Positions 11,659-22,215 are shown, counted from the stretch's first letter. The stretch is 64,000 bases of DNA from an uncultured Enterobacterales bacterium (GCA_945288535.1 CALYQQ010000004.1:62001-126000), one strand, 5' to 3'. The notes: generated by a model not told the origin, from the sequence alone. Program-made: numbers and translations.

Positions 11659-13293
11659 ATGCTAATTTTAGCTAAGCGATTATTACTCACATTACTTACA
11701 GTCTCTTTATCTTTAGTGATAATAAGTTATTTGTTTGTACAAACAACACCAGCCTCATTGATAATAAGTCATTGGTTGAGTAAAAAATATGCATTCACAT
11801 TGAATGTTGGTCATATTAAATACTCCTTTGCTGATCCATTAACATTACAGCTAAATCAAGTTAACTATATTGATAATGATGAACATGTAATCCTTACCGC
11901 ACCGGTAGTTAATATCACTTTTGATTATACTAAACTAGCCTCTTGTCATATTAAACGTATTGTTTTACAAGAAGGTTCTCTACAATGGGATAGTAATAAA
12001 AAAAATAATAGTACTTTTATTATTGACCAATTAGTTTTAAAAAATATGACGCTTTTAGTACGAGAACACCAGCATTTTATTCAGGGAAAAAATATCAATG
12101 CCGGGGTTTATCCCTTGAAAATGGGGCAATCATTATTCCAGTATGATCAAGCGTTTAATCTTAGTGCTAGTCATATAACAATTGACGGGATTGACGCTGA
12201 AAATATCTTGGTTGAAGGTAAAAGCATACAGGGAAAATTAGCAATTACAAATATCGGAGCAACACTGGCTCACGGGCAAGTGAGCGGTAATTTTGAACGA
12301 ACAAAAAAGGGTGATTGGATAATTAACCAGTTACTTTTAAATAATATGGGATGGCAGTTTAATCAATCTCTAGAAGATCTTTACAAAGCAATCAAAAATT
12401 GGCCAAGAATCTATATTAAACAAGCGACAGCCACAGCTATAACGTTTGAAGGTAAAAACTGGTCCGTCAATGATATGGACTTTACTGTCGATAACCTTCA
12501 TTTACAACCAGATATCGGTGATTTAAACGACGGCTGGATAACATTGAATGCATTACAATTTAAATGGCATGATCTTAATTTTAACGAAGTAATTACTAAA
12601 TTAGCATTAACAGATCAGCAAATACAAATAAAACATCTAAGTGGTCGTTGGGATAAAGGTATTGTTCGTGCGGAAGGATTTTGGTTACCAAATGAGCGAG
12701 AATTCAATTTTGATGAGCTTGCTATTAATGGTATCGAATATATTATGCCTGTTACTTATCACACCTTTTTGCAAACACCATTACCTGATTGGCTTGATAC
12801 ATTAAAAATAGCCCATTTAAAACTTAATAAATCAATTATTATTGATACTACTTCTTCATTTCCTAGCCAATTAACTATGTTAGCTATAGAAGGTCAAGAT
12901 TTAACATTAATCAAGCAACATAAAGCGGGAATATGGCAAGGTAAGCTACAGCTTAGTGCTGATAATGCAACCTTTAATAAAATTGATTTATTTTATCCTC
13001 AACTTTCATTACAGGCGAACAATGATGAAATTATTATTGACGATATAACCGCATTGACCAAAGAAGGATTACTTGAAGGCCGTTTAATCATTAAGCAAGC
13101 AACACCTTCATTATTTTATATCGATATGCACGGCCAACAGATTACTGCAAATACACTTGTATCATGGGGATGGTTATCGCAAAATGAAAGTGAAAAAGAT
13201 ACAACATTAAACTTTGAGATTAATTTACCTTATCAACCACTTTCACAACTACCTCATTATATAAAAATTCTTAATAAGAATAAGGAATTATAA
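11659..13293 (+). CDS. yicH: AsmA-family inner-membrane protein YicH
   Basis: The 544-residue protein has one N-terminal membrane segment at about residues 5-27 and then a long beta-rich periplasmic region. This is the layout of AsmA-family proteins, which are thought to help move lipids between the inner and outer membranes. The similarity follows E. coli YicH over most of its length, for example GVWSGSANL there against GIWQGKLQL here. Its place after recG also fits, since yicH is a few genes after recG in E. coli. The C-terminus is about 25 residues shorter than in E. coli. The exact role is unproven. Confidence 0.75.
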   Translation: MLILAKRLLLTLLTVSLSLVIISYLFVQTTPASLIISHWLSKKYAFTLNVGHIKYSFADPLTLQLNQVNYIDNDEHVILTAPVVNITFDYTKLASCHIKRIVLQEGSLQWDSNKKNNSTFIIDQLVLKNMTLLVREHQHFIQGKNINAGVYPLKMGQSLFQYDQAFNLSASHITIDGIDAENILVEGKSIQGKLAITNIGATLAHGQVSGNFERTKKGDWIINQLLLNNMGWQFNQSLEDLYKAIKNWPRIYIKQATATAITFEGKNWSVNDMDFTVDNLHLQPDIGDLNDGWITLNALQFKWHDLNFNEVITKLALTDQQIQIKHLSGRWDKGIVRAEGFWLPNEREFNFDELAINGIEYIMPVTYHTFLQTPLPDWLDTLKIAHLKLNKSIIIDTTSSFPSQLTMLAIEGQDLTLIKQHKAGIWQGKLQLSADNATFNKIDLFYPQLSLQANNDEIIIDDITALTKEGLLEGRLIIKQATPSLFYIDMHGQQITANTLVSWGWLSQNESEKDTTLNFEINLPYQPLSQLPHYIKILNKNKEL

Positions 13294-13504
13294 AAGATAG
13301 TTAGTTACTTTTTAACAAATAAATGTTATGTATGTTTAATTTAAATAAAAATTAACATAACAACTAAATAAAATAGCTTATATAAAAGATAATATTTATA
13401 TACTAAATAATAATAAGTTATTTAAACAAAAATAACTTTAATAATAAATTACTTTTATTATTAATATAGTATTAATTAAATGATGGCAATGAATGAGCTT
13501 CATG

Positions 13505-13885
13505 TTATTTAAATAAAAAGGACGTTAATATAAAGCCGCAACAAAAAGAAAACACTGCTAAAAATGATGAAACAATAATAATAATGTTATCAGGTGAGGC
13601 GGAACGTTTGTTTATTTTCTTTTGATAGTAGGTATAAGAAAAACGACTAAGAAGAGAAAGTGAAAAAGGAAAAATACAAGTCATAAAGGTGATTATGGCA
13701 AGCATCGTCGTATAGGTAAATTGATTAAATGTTGCAAGCATAACTAACCTGAACATAACAATAATTGAAATGATATGAAATATAAAGCTGAACATAATAA
13801 ACCATTTATTAAGTGGTATGATAAATGGTACTAACAAAAAAATAAAAAATAAACATCCTAAAAAAATATAAGATTCACTTCCCAT
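13505..13885 (-). CDS. Small four-helix membrane protein of unknown function
   Basis: I do not recognise this 126-residue protein. Hydrophobic segments lie at about residues 7-24, 28-50, 58-80 and 101-124, so it should cross the inner membrane four times. A short polar loop, YYQKKINKRSASPDN, sits between the third and fourth segments at about residues 86-100. A simple ATG start follows a purine-rich, weak ribosome-binding site. It lies alone between yicH and dtd, pointing toward yicH, with AT-rich spacers on both sides. The uniform hydrophobic pattern argues against a chance frame, but in AT-rich DNA that is not conclusive. Confidence 0.5.
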   Translation of the reverse strand: MGSESYIFLGCLFFIFLLVPFIIPLNKWFIMFSFIFHIISIIVMFRLVMLATFNQFTYTTMLAIITFMTCIFPFSLSLLSRFSYTYYQKKINKRSASPDNIIIIVSSFLAVFSFCCGFILTSFLFK

Positions 13886-14119
13886 ATCTTATTCCATATA
13901 TTTACAATAACTATATAAAGTTAAATGTATTAAATAATATAATACATGATTATCTAATCAGAGTAGTGATATAATAATTAATAATACAATAATGTATAAA
14001 AAATATAACTAAGTTATTCAACTAAATAAATAAGTATTATTTTTATAAATGATAAATACTATCATCATTTCAGTGATTTTTCTATAGCACAGCTAATACA
14101 ACTAACGCCTGAAGAAATA

Positions 14120-14557
14120 TTAATTTTTTAATAAGAAGGTTACTGGACCATCATTAACTAAACTCACTTGCATATCAGCAGCAAATTGTCCACTTTCTAC
14201 ATGAATATCTTGCTGTCGAAAATAAGCAATTGCATTTTTATAAAGTTCTAACGCTCTTTCTGGTGAAGCACCATTAGAAAAACTAGGCCTCAAGCCTTTT
14301 GTTGTATCAGCTGCTAATGTGAATTGGGAGACTAGTAATAAACTACCCTGGATTTGTCGTACGTTCAGATTCATTTTACCATTAACATCACTAAAAACGC
14401 GGTAATTCAATATACGACGACAAAGATGTTCAACTTTTTGTTTGTCATCATCTTTTTCTACTGCTAAAAAAACCAACAGTCCTTGATTAATTTGGCCAAT
14501 AATAGTTTGATTAACGGTTACACTAGCCTTCAAAACACGTTGAATTAATGCGATCAT
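14120..14557 (-). CDS. dtd: D-aminoacyl-tRNA deacylase
   Basis: This 145-residue enzyme (E. coli Dtd is 145) removes D-amino acids, notably D-tyrosine, wrongly attached to tRNA. It begins [13 protein letters not shown]. The two signatures of the active site are [14 protein letters not shown] near residues 72-85, which includes the SQxT motif, and the Gly-cis-Pro motif DGPVTFLL near 134-141. It lies 45 bases after yihY on the same strand, as in E. coli, and may be co-transcribed with it. Confidence 0.95.
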   Translation of the reverse strand: MIALIQRVLKASVTVNQTIIGQINQGLLVFLAVEKDDDKQKVEHLCRRILNYRVFSDVNGKMNLNVRQIQGSLLLVSQFTLAADTTKGLRPSFSNGASPERALELYKNAIAYFRQQDIHVESGQFAADMQVSLVNDGPVTFLLKN

Positions 14558-14602
14558 AATTTTAACTTATTACCTTTTAATTGTATTTTATACATTATCT
14601 GA

Positions 14603-15472
14603 TTACGGTAGTTTTTTATTCAATGTTTTACGAGATAGACGATAATTACTTAAACTAACCGTTACTTCCGCGCCAAATAAAACTATACACCAGCTCATAT
14701 AAATCCATACAAATAAAATAGGGATAACAGCTAATACACCATAAATAAGCTGATAGGAAGGAAACATAGTAATATATAAACCAAAGAGTTTTTTGCCTAA
14801 TTCAAACAATAAAGCTGCAGTTAATGCACCTATAGCAGCATCACGAACGGGAACACGTAAATGAGGAACCAAACAGAAAACTAACCAAAAAGTAATAAAT
14901 GACAGTATCAAAGGAAATAAACGAAATATATGATCAAACATAAGAGAAAATCCCATTGAACTCAACCAATGTTGTGATAATAGAATAGTACTAATCGTGA
15001 TGCTGGCACCTGCAAGTAATGGCCCCAATGTAAGTACCATCCAATAAATTGCAAATGAATACATCATTGGCCTTTTATTATTAGCTCGCCAAATTATATT
15101 TAAAACATTATCAATCGCTGAAATTAGCAATAATGATGTCACAATTAATCCACAAATCCCTACAGCTGTCATTCGACTTGAGTTAGCCACAAATTGTTCT
15201 AAATAATTTTGAATAGTATCACCAACAGCAGGCACAAAATTTGAAAAAATAAAGGACTTTAACTGAAGGCTAATATCTGTAAACATTGGAAAAGCTGCAA
15301 ATAACGAAAAAATAACGGTGATCAGTGGTACTAATGATAACAAAGAAACATATGCAAGATAACTTGCTAAAATTGTCAATTTATCTTCTTTTATCTGTTT
15401 AAATAAAAGGCACAAATAATAGTAAATGGCAGCAAAAAATCTTTTAAATGAAACTATGAATATGAACGACAT
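14603..15472 (-). CDS. yihY: YihY/BrkB-family inner-membrane protein
   Basis: This 289-residue protein has about six membrane-spanning segments and the family blocks [23 protein letters not shown] near residues 35-57 and [19 protein letters not shown] near 218-236. The family (UPF0761) was once named as ribonuclease BN by mistake; its real function is not established. Its position just upstream of dtd matches E. coli yihY-dtd. The start ATG is not preceded by a strong ribosome-binding site. Confidence 0.88.
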   Translation of the reverse strand: MSFIFIVSFKRFFAAIYYYLCLLFKQIKEDKLTILASYLAYVSLLSLVPLITVIFSLFAAFPMFTDISLQLKSFIFSNFVPAVGDTIQNYLEQFVANSSRMTAVGICGLIVTSLLLISAIDNVLNIIWRANNKRPMMYSFAIYWMVLTLGPLLAGASITISTILLSQHWLSSMGFSLMFDHIFRLFPLILSFITFWLVFCLVPHLRVPVRDAAIGALTAALLFELGKKLFGLYITMFPSYQLIYGVLAVIPILFVWIYMSWCIVLFGAEVTVSLSNYRLSRKTLNKKLP

Positions 15473-16088
15473 GCCAACCTCATAATTAAATATTGTGTTA
15501 TCAACTATGAAAAATACTTATAATAAGAGTAAAAATATAATGGATTAACTTGCATATATGCATAATAACCTAGTTTATAGGGTATAACTTTATTGATAAA
15601 TGATGTCAAATATAGATATAAAATTTAGTAACGAATTAAGAAGAGAAATAATATTGGAATGCATTATTGTAAAAATAATACATACATTACAGAATAAAAA
15701 GGTATTATCTATAGACACAACTATAATCTACTATTTACAACTAAAATTACGCTTACTTTAAAAGTAACTACATTAAAAGTATATCTAAATTACTTTACAT
15801 CATGCTATATAACTAAAAACAACAAAAGATACATAGCATTTTATGTATAGTAGCAGTATTTGCTTCATATAAGCGCTATTTTATTAATACTAAATAAATG
15901 AATAAAAATAGAAGATTTAATTTATGACTATCGATTCTCTAGGCTCTTATAGACTATCTAATAAAATTAGAAGGCTATAACAAATAAAAGTATAATCAAT
16001 TAGCCGTAAACTATGTTTACTCGATAGCTACAATCAAGTAAAACCATTTAATAAATACCGGATAATTAATTATCCGGTTCGAAACAGC
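15473..16088. other. AT-rich gap between yihY and cdd
   Basis: These 616 bases hold no gene that I can support in any frame. The yihY promoter should be at the left end. The cdd terminator occupies 16057-16078. I saw nothing else with a clear pattern. Confidence 0.5.
16057..16078 (-). terminator. Terminator of the deoB-pdp-cdd operon
   Basis: A perfect 22-base palindrome, arms ACCGGATAATT and AATTATCCGGT, lies 11 bases past the cdd stop codon. On the minus strand it is followed by ATTTATTAAAT, a moderate T-rich tail. Confidence 0.7.
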
Positions 16089-16487
16089 TTATTTTTCTAA
16101 ATCCATTGGTGTAAATGCCCAAGGCAATAGTTCCCGAACAGTAGTTTCTTTAATAGCACCGTTCATATTAGCCATAATTACTGGCATATCACCATGGCAG
16201 AATTCACTAATTACCTGGCGGCAAGCACCACAAGGTGAAATAGGACCTTCGGTGTCACCAATAACGACTAGCTTTTTAAAATTCCGTTTACCTTCCGAAA
16301 TAGCCTTAAAAATAGCCGTTCTTTCAGCACAATTTGCTAATCCATAAGAGGCATTTTCAACATTACAACCTAAAATAATTTCATCGTTATCGGTAACCAG
16401 TACTGCACCGACAGGAAATTTCGAATAGGGTATATAAGCGAAGTGACTTGCTTTTTTGGCAAGTTCAATTAGCTCAAGATCAGTCAT
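16089..16487 (-). CDS. cdd: Cytidine deaminase, short tetrameric type
   Basis: This 132-residue zinc enzyme deaminates cytidine and deoxycytidine to uridine and deoxyuridine. The motif CNVENASYGLANCAERTA (about residues 47-64) carries one zinc cysteine and the catalytic glutamate, and PCGACRQV near 85-92 gives the other two cysteines. It belongs to the short homotetrameric class typical of Bacillus, not the 294-residue dimeric E. coli class. AAGGA lies 7 bases before the ATG. It is the last gene of the deoB-pdp-cdd unit, providing uridine for the phosphorylase upstream. Confidence 0.95.
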   Translation of the reverse strand: MTDLELIELAKKASHFAYIPYSKFPVGAVLVTDNDEIILGCNVENASYGLANCAERTAIFKAISEGKRNFKKLVVIGDTEGPISPCGACRQVISEFCHGDMPVIMANMNGAIKETTVRELLPWAFTPMDLEK

Positions 16488-16512
16488 GATTTTTCCTTAA
16501 GAGATAAATACT

Positions 16513-16538
16513 GGTGATATCAACGATATGATATCACC
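16513..16538 (-). promoter_or_regulatory. Hairpin between pdp and cdd
   Basis: A perfect 9-base stem, GGTGATATC against GATATCACC around eight bases, lies in the 68-base gap between pdp and cdd. On the minus strand it is followed by AGTATTTAT, too poor in T for a strong terminator. It may lower read-through into cdd or protect the mRNA end. Confidence 0.45.
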
Positions 16539-16555
16539 GTTTTAGGTTATAAAAA

Positions 16556-17857
16556 TTAACCTGTAATAACCGTATGGATCAATTTTGGTGCTTGTCCATG
16601 ATCAGCAATAGTAATATTATCATATATTTTTTGCATAATATTACTCACATCTTCTCTATTAGAATAAATAGTGATTAACGATTCACCTTTGGTGACTTTA
16701 TCTCCTACTTTTTTATGCAACATTAATCCTACAGCTTGATCTATGGTATCTTCTTTAGTCGCACGTCCAGCGCCTAACATCATCGCAGCAATACCTATTT
16801 CATCAGCGACGATATTCGCAACAACCCCAGATGTTTTTGCTGGTACTTCAATCTTAAATTTCGCTTGAGGTAATTTTTCTGGATGATCAATGATGCTATC
16901 ATCACCACCTTGATTTTTTAGAAATTGTCTAAATTTATCTAATGCTTTACCATTTGCAAGAACTTCTTCTAACATAGAACGAGCCTGCTCCAGTGTTTCT
17001 GCCTTGCCTGCAAGAACAACCATTTGGCTTGCTAATACCATAACAAGTTCGTGTAAATCTTCAGGACCTTCACCTCGTAATGCATCAATAGCCTCTTGTA
17101 CTTCTAATGCATTTCCAATTGCCTTGCCTAATGGTTGTGACATATCAGAAATAACAGCCATTGTCTTACGACCGACATTATTACCAATTCGTACCATTGC
17201 TTTAGCTAATTCAATAGCATCTTCATCCGTTTTCATAAAAGCACCAGCACCTGTTTTAACATCAAGTACTATGGCATCAGCGCCCGCTGCAATTTTTTTA
17301 CTCATAATTGAGCTAGCAATTAGTGAGATAGAATTTACGGATCCGGTTACATCACGCAACGCATATAATTTCTTATCAGCTGGTGTCAAGTTTCCTGACT
17401 GACCGACAACCGCAACCTTATCACGATTGACCAAATCGACAAATTGTTCTTTTGTCAGTTCAACATTAAAACCATCTATTGCTTCCAATTTATCTATTGT
17501 GCCACCAGTATGTCCTAATCCTCTACCTGACATTTTTGCCACAGGAATATCTAACGCAGCGACTAAAGAGGCAAGAACGAGCGTTGTTGTATCACCAACC
17601 CCTCCAGTAGAATGTTTATCTACTTTAATGCCTTCTATAGCTGATAAATCAATAGTTTCACCAGAATTCACCATTGCCATCGTTAGATCAGCGCGTTCAC
17701 GATCGTTCATGTCTTGAAAATAAATGGCCATGGTCAACGCACTGACTTGATAATCTGGAATTGATCCATTGGTATATCCATCAATAAAAAAATTAATTTC
17801 TTCAGTTGTCAGTTCCTTGCCATCTCGTTTTTTGGCAATAATATCGACCATTCTCAT
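16556..17857 (-). CDS. pdp: Pyrimidine-nucleoside phosphorylase, Firmicutes type
   Basis: This 433-residue enzyme splits uridine, thymidine and deoxyuridine with phosphate into the base and (deoxy)ribose 1-phosphate. It starts [17 protein letters not shown] and holds the phosphate-binding [13 protein letters not shown] near residues 80-92, then the family signature [18 protein letters not shown] near 107-124. The wording of these and later blocks, such as [20 protein letters not shown], follows Bacillus Pdp. The enterobacterial thymidine phosphorylase DeoA differs at many of these positions. It lies between deoB and cdd, 67 bases after deoB. Origin by transfer is likely. Confidence 0.95.
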   Translation of the reverse strand: MRMVDIIAKKRDGKELTTEEINFFIDGYTNGSIPDYQVSALTMAIYFQDMNDRERADLTMAMVNSGETIDLSAIEGIKVDKHSTGGVGDTTTLVLASLVAALDIPVAKMSGRGLGHTGGTIDKLEAIDGFNVELTKEQFVDLVNRDKVAVVGQSGNLTPADKKLYALRDVTGSVNSISLIASSIMSKKIAAGADAIVLDVKTGAGAFMKTDEDAIELAKAMVRIGNNVGRKTMAVISDMSQPLGKAIGNALEVQEAIDALRGEGPEDLHELVMVLASQMVVLAGKAETLEQARSMLEEVLANGKALDKFRQFLKNQGGDDSIIDHPEKLPQAKFKIEVPAKTSGVVANIVADEIGIAAMMLGAGRATKEDTIDQAVGLMLHKKVGDKVTKGESLITIYSNREDVSNIMQKIYDNITIADHGQAPKLIHTVITG

Positions 17858-17924
17858 TTTTAGTTACCTATATTTTTTTAATTCCAATTATGCAATAACG
17901 CGCACATTTAAATACTATACTGTA

Positions 17925-19109
17925 TTATTTAATGCGATTAAGAAAACTCTTACCAAAGTTTGGCATTGTTACATTAAAGTTTTCGGCAATTGTCGCACCT
18001 AAATCGGCAAAACTCGATAAAATACCTAAATCTTGCCCTTGTACAAATTGCTTGCTATACACTAATAATGGTACCAATTCTCTAGTATGGTCTGAACCTG
18101 GTGCAGTTGGATCGTTACCATGATCAGCAGTAATAATAAATAAATCATCTTGAGTTAATTTTTCAAAAACCTCAGGTAATCTAGCATCAAATGCTTCTAA
18201 TGCTTGTTTATAACCTTGTGGATCACGGCGATGCCCATATAATGCGTCAAAATCAACTAAATTTAGGAAACTTAATCCATTAAAAGGATCATCAAGCAGT
18301 TGAATAAATTTATCCATACCATCCATATTGCTGACTGTTTTAATAGATCGTGTGACACCTTCCCCATCAAAAATATCCGCAATTTTACCTAAGGCTATAC
18401 AATCAAACCCATTGTCTTTTAAATTATTCATGACTGTTGTACCAAATGGTTTTAAAGCATAATCATGACGGTTAGATGTGCGTTTAAATGTGGCTTTGCT
18501 ATTACCTATAAACGGTCGAGCAATAATACGGCCCAACATATAAGGTTCATTACGAGTAATATCACGACAATATTGACAAATCCTGTATAACTCATCTAAT
18601 GGAATAACCGACTCATTTGCAGCGATTTGTAAAACGGAATCAGCGGAGGTATATACGATAAGGGCACCTGTAGCCAACTGTTCCTCACCCAATTCTTCAA
18701 TAATTTCTGTTCCACTGGCAGGCTTATTACCAATAACTTTACGCCCAGAAAAAGATTCAATTTTATGAATAAGATCATCAGGAAAACCATGGGGGAAGAC
18801 TTTAAATGGTTTATCAATATATAATCCCATCATTTCCCAATGCCCCGTCATGGTATCTTTTCCTACGGAAATTTCCTGCATTCTTCCATAATAGCCTTTA
18901 ACTGATTTTGCTGGTTCGACGCCTTCTAATGGGCGAATATTTCCTAATCCAAGACTGGCCATATTAGGAACAGTTAACCCATGACAAATTTTAGCGATAT
19001 TACCCAAGGTATCTACATTTATATCACCAAATTTTTCAGCATCAGGTGCAGCACCAATACCCACAGAATCAATAACAATTAAATGAATTCTTTTAAACAT
19101 AGTAGCCAT
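17925..19109 (-). CDS. deoB: Phosphopentomutase, Firmicutes type
   Basis: This 394-residue manganese enzyme converts ribose or deoxyribose 1-phosphate into the 5-phosphate. Motifs are [16 protein letters not shown] near residues 14-29 with the metal aspartate, [13 protein letters not shown] near 84-96 with the phosphorylated threonine, and [19 protein letters not shown] near 325-343 with metal histidines. The enterobacterial DeoB is longer (407) and reads SSGKDTPSGHWEIAG in place of the second block, whereas this one matches the Bacillus type. It is the first gene of deoB-pdp-cdd. Start ATG at 19109; an internal ATG three codons later is also possible. Confidence 0.95.
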   Translation of the reverse strand: MATMFKRIHLIVIDSVGIGAAPDAEKFGDINVDTLGNIAKICHGLTVPNMASLGLGNIRPLEGVEPAKSVKGYYGRMQEISVGKDTMTGHWEMMGLYIDKPFKVFPHGFPDDLIHKIESFSGRKVIGNKPASGTEIIEELGEEQLATGALIVYTSADSVLQIAANESVIPLDELYRICQYCRDITRNEPYMLGRIIARPFIGNSKATFKRTSNRHDYALKPFGTTVMNNLKDNGFDCIALGKIADIFDGEGVTRSIKTVSNMDGMDKFIQLLDDPFNGLSFLNLVDFDALYGHRRDPQGYKQALEAFDARLPEVFEKLTQDDLFIITADHGNDPTAPGSDHTRELVPLLVYSKQFVQGQDLGILSSFADLGATIAENFNVTMPNFGKSFLNRIK

Positions 19110-19159
19110 AATCGATCTTCTTTCATTGGATTATTTAACATTACTCATTGCTCTATATT

Positions 19160-19171
19160 GTTAGATCTAAC
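19160..19171. promoter_or_regulatory. Possible DeoR-like operator upstream of deoB
   Basis: GTTAGATCTAAC is a perfect 12-base palindrome 51 bases upstream of the deoB start codon. It shares the GTTAGA/TCTAAC halves of the E. coli DeoR operator (TGTTAGAATTCTAACA) but has two bases fewer in the centre. TCTAACTAAT, TCTAGTCAGT and TCTAACTAAA follow each other at 10-base steps from 19166. It is a weak candidate for control of deoB-pdp-cdd. Confidence 0.35.
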
Positions 19172-19318
19172 TAATTCTAGTCAGTTCTAACTAAACCTTG
19201 CTTGCAATGTCAGTCCTTAGAAATATGCATACCCATTAAGTATGATGATAATTATTATTGTTTTATAATAAATTCTGTTAATACTTTTAATAAATTACTT
19301 GAACAAATATTAATGGTC

Positions 19319-19362
19319 GGTTGCTTAATTAGTTACCACAATTGACGGTTAATCAAACAACC
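19319..19362 (-). terminator. Probable terminator of cpdB
   Basis: GGTTGCTTAATTA (19319-19331) pairs with TAATCAAACAACC (19350-19362), a 13-base stem in the RNA with two G-U pairs. It begins 12 bases after the cpdB stop codon. The tail on the minus strand is only moderately T-rich. Confidence 0.5.
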
Positions 19363-19374
19363 TTATACCTAGGC

Positions 19375-21324
19375 TTATTTTGTTAAATCAATTTTGTAAA
19401 TAGCAAATCCTAATTCATCATTGCCAATATATGTCATAGGGTATTGAGCATGTTTTTGAATATAAAGTTTCGCCGTTTCGCTTGGCGAAGTTTCCACCCG
19501 AATATCTAATGGTTTATCTGCTTTTATTGGTGTGAAACGCCAGTTATTATCAACTTTTGGGTTAATATGGCCGTGTTTACGCGTCTGTTCAATAATATAA
19601 TTAGCTAATACCACTCTTACCTCATCAGGTGAAGCAAATGCAACATGTTCTTCTCCAGTACCAGCATATTTACCACCATAAGCGCGGTAATTATTGGCTG
19701 CAATAAGGAAAGTTTGTTTAGGATCTATTGTTTTACCTTGCCATGTAAGATTAACAATACGATGTGAATTTGGATTAACTAGTTTACAATCAATATTATA
19801 GCGCGCAGGTTTAGTAATATCGATTTGATAATTAATACCATCAATAACGTCAAAATAGTAAGGACGATAAGTATCCCAATTAATTAATGCTTGTGGCTTA
19901 GTTGAATGAGTATCAATTTGATTAAAAACACCTGCACCACATTCAAGCCATTCTTTAACTTCTTCTCCCGTCACTTTTAGAACAACTAATGTGTTTGGAT
20001 AATAATAGATATCCGATATATTACGGAACGTTAAATCACCTTTTTTTACGTCAACATAAGCTTCTGGATCATTCTTACGTCCACCAGCTTTAAAGGGGGC
20101 AACTGCTGAAAGGATAGGAAGATCGGCTAAATCAGGATCACCTTGAATATATTTTTTGGTATAATTCCTTTGAGCATCATTGATAAGTTGTAATGAGATA
20201 TCATCTTGTACCATTGAAAGGAAACTGTTGATATCAACAGATGTTTTACCTGTTGGTTTACTAACAAATTGGCGCGTATGCTCATGATCCTCTGCTAAAA
20301 TAGCAACTAAATCTTGATCAGTATTAACAACGGCTTTCTTATTTTTTTTATCATAGATAGGTCTAGCTTCTGCTTTGCCCGAAGTAACCACCCATTTACC
20401 AGTATCATCATTTAAAACTAAATCAACTATCCCTACATGGCTTCCCCATTGACCAGGCATCACTGCAGGTACACCATTGATCGTTCCGTGTTCAATACTT
20501 GTATTGGGAAGTGAAGCAAAGTCTTTACTTGGGAATACACCATGAGAGTGGCCAAACATAATAGCATCAATACCTTTAACTTCACTTAAATAGTATACTG
20601 AATTTTCTGCCATGGCTTTATAAGGATCCGCGGATACACCTGAATGGGGAATAGCTATTACAATATCAGCACCTTCTTTACGCATTTGAGGCACTAATTG
20701 TTTAGCTATCTCGGTAATATCTTTAGTGATAACTTTTCCCTTAAGATTTGCTTTATCCCATTGAGTAATTTGTGGTGGAACAAAACCAATATAACCAATT
20801 TTCAGTACTTGTTCTTTACCATCACGATCCGTTACCTTTTTGTCAAGAATGATATATTGACGAAAGTAAGGTTGTCCTGTTTTGGCATCAAAAACATTTG
20901 CATTAATATAAGGAAATGATGCTCCTGCAATTGATAATTTTAAATAATCTAGTCCATAATTAAATTCATGATTACCAAGATTACCTACATCATACTTAAG
21001 TGAATTAAGTGCCTTATAGACTGAATGGATTTCACCTTTTTTAATACCTTTGGACGCCATATAGTCAGCCATGGGGCTTCCTTGAATAATATCTCCATTA
21101 TCCACTAATACGCTATTTAAAACTTGTTGACGAGCTTGATGAATAAGATTAGCTGTTCGCGTTAAGCCAAATTGATCGGTTCCTTTATCCTGATAATAAT
21201 CATAATCCATCATGTTACCATGCAAATCAGTGGTTTCAATAACTCTAAAATCAACAACAGCTGCATTAACCGATGTCGCTACCATAGTAGCTAATAATGT
21301 CATTTTTGCATAATATTTATACAC
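19375..21324 (-). CDS. cpdB: 2',3'-cyclic-nucleotide 2'-phosphodiesterase / 3'-nucleotidase, periplasmic
   Basis: This enzyme opens 2',3'-cyclic nucleotides and removes phosphate from 3'-nucleotides in the periplasm. I place the start at the GTG at 21324, not the ATG at 21384: GGAGAG lies 5 bases upstream, a signal peptide [18 protein letters not shown] follows at once, and the product is 649 residues against 647 in E. coli. Metallophosphatase motifs are [32 protein letters not shown] and GHSHGVF; the C-terminal nucleotidase domain follows, with its substrate-binding [10 protein letters not shown]. It feeds nucleosides to the neighbouring uptake and breakdown genes. Confidence 0.94.
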   Translation of the reverse strand: MYKYYAKMTLLATMVATSVNAAVVDFRVIETTDLHGNMMDYDYYQDKGTDQFGLTRTANLIHQARQQVLNSVLVDNGDIIQGSPMADYMASKGIKKGEIHSVYKALNSLKYDVGNLGNHEFNYGLDYLKLSIAGASFPYINANVFDAKTGQPYFRQYIILDKKVTDRDGKEQVLKIGYIGFVPPQITQWDKANLKGKVITKDITEIAKQLVPQMRKEGADIVIAIPHSGVSADPYKAMAENSVYYLSEVKGIDAIMFGHSHGVFPSKDFASLPNTSIEHGTINGVPAVMPGQWGSHVGIVDLVLNDDTGKWVVTSGKAEARPIYDKKNKKAVVNTDQDLVAILAEDHEHTRQFVSKPTGKTSVDINSFLSMVQDDISLQLINDAQRNYTKKYIQGDPDLADLPILSAVAPFKAGGRKNDPEAYVDVKKGDLTFRNISDIYYYPNTLVVLKVTGEEVKEWLECGAGVFNQIDTHSTKPQALINWDTYRPYYFDVIDGINYQIDITKPARYNIDCKLVNPNSHRIVNLTWQGKTIDPKQTFLIAANNYRAYGGKYAGTGEEHVAFASPDEVRVVLANYIIEQTRKHGHINPKVDNNWRFTPIKADKPLDIRVETSPSETAKLYIQKHAQYPMTYIGNDELGFAIYKIDLTK

Positions 21325-21878
21325 TTCATCTCTCCATAATCTGATTATCAGAACAATTTTTTTAAATAACATGTTAATAATCAACTATATCAATTAATCA
21401 TTATTTATTACCTATGGCATATATAGGGAAGAAAATAAATTGTTAATTACTCCTTCTAATAATATGAATTATTACTAATAACCTATCCGAATATGGAATA
21501 GCTATAATAGTGTCGTTTTTATTACACTAACGATAGCTGTAATTTATTAATTATTTTTATCATCATTTTATGATGTTATTTAGATTATCTTATTGCTAAG
21601 CTATTTTTATAAAAAATCAAATAAGCTATATGTAAATAAAATCTTTATAACCTTATGGCAGAGATAGTTATATCAATGTTATAAATATAAATTCATCATA
21701 AGCATTTTCTAATTAATAATAATAGCGATTTACTTTTATTAAGTTATCCAGCAATAGCATTAAATAAATAAGCCAACCTTTTATCTTTACACCACAAGAT
21801 GTTAACGCAACAATATTATAACTAATTTAGTCAACATAATATGAAACCACTAAACTTTATTATAACTTCATCTAGTTA

Positions 21879-22007
21879 TTACTCCTGCGTACGATAATGA
21901 GCAATAGTAAATAATGGTTTCTGCTCAATAATAATATTATTAGTAATCTATTTACGCGTCGATTCACGTCCTTATATCAAGATACTCATATGCGTTCCAT
22001 CTTGATT
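21879..22007 (-). pseudogene. Possible remnant of a regulator gene
   Basis: On the minus strand one frame gives 43 codons with two internal stops. The pieces read NQDGTHMSILI, GRESTRK and IEQKPLFTIAHYRTQE, more protein-like than the surrounding AT-rich DNA. RESTRK after LI resembles the C-terminal LIxRxSTR end of LacI-family regulators such as CytR, and PLFTIA resembles CytR PLTTIA, but the two pieces are in the reverse order to CytR. The identification is therefore speculative. Confidence 0.2.
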
Positions 22008-22031
22008 ATTATGATCAGTAATTCTTATAAA

Positions 22032-22059
22032 AGCCTATTTAGGCTAGCTATAATAGGCT
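22032..22059 (-). terminator. Probable terminator of nupC
   Basis: AGCCTATT (22032-22039) pairs with AATAGGCT (22052-22059). On the minus strand the stem is followed by TTTAT. It lies about 155 bases after the nupC stop codon. Confidence 0.55.
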
Positions 22060-22215
22060 AAACTTATTGTAATTATCGCTGAAGCAGCAGACGTAAATAT
22101 TTTATCGTAAATGGCATAAATACTATAAAATTCTTTATTCATTTATGTAGCTTTTACCACATCATATAAAAATGACTTACTGAAGAATAAGCTGCTACAG
22201 CACGAGTAAATCCAG

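Larger units (their letters stand above)
21325..22215. other. Gap between cpdB and nupC
   Basis: These roughly 890 bases hold no intact gene. A two-part hairpin at 21500-21538 (AGCTAT..TAGTGT paired with ACACTA..ATAGCT) lies about 180 bases upstream of the cpdB start and could be regulatory. A probable nupC terminator is at 22032-22059. A minus-strand stretch at 21879-22007 may be a gene remnant and is listed separately. An ATCAAGAT/ATCTTGAT inverted repeat spans 21976-22006. The remainder is AT-rich and without pattern. Confidence 0.5.

Noticed and set aside
16060-16085. GGTTCGAA resembling a tRNA T-loop
   Set aside because: It is the flank of the cdd terminator palindrome; no anticodon or acceptor arms can be built around it.
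17004-17717. Long plus-strand frames of 132 and 96 residues opposite pdp
   Set aside because: They are mirror frames of the well-supported pdp gene on the minus strand, with serine-, alanine- and proline-rich composition and no family likeness.
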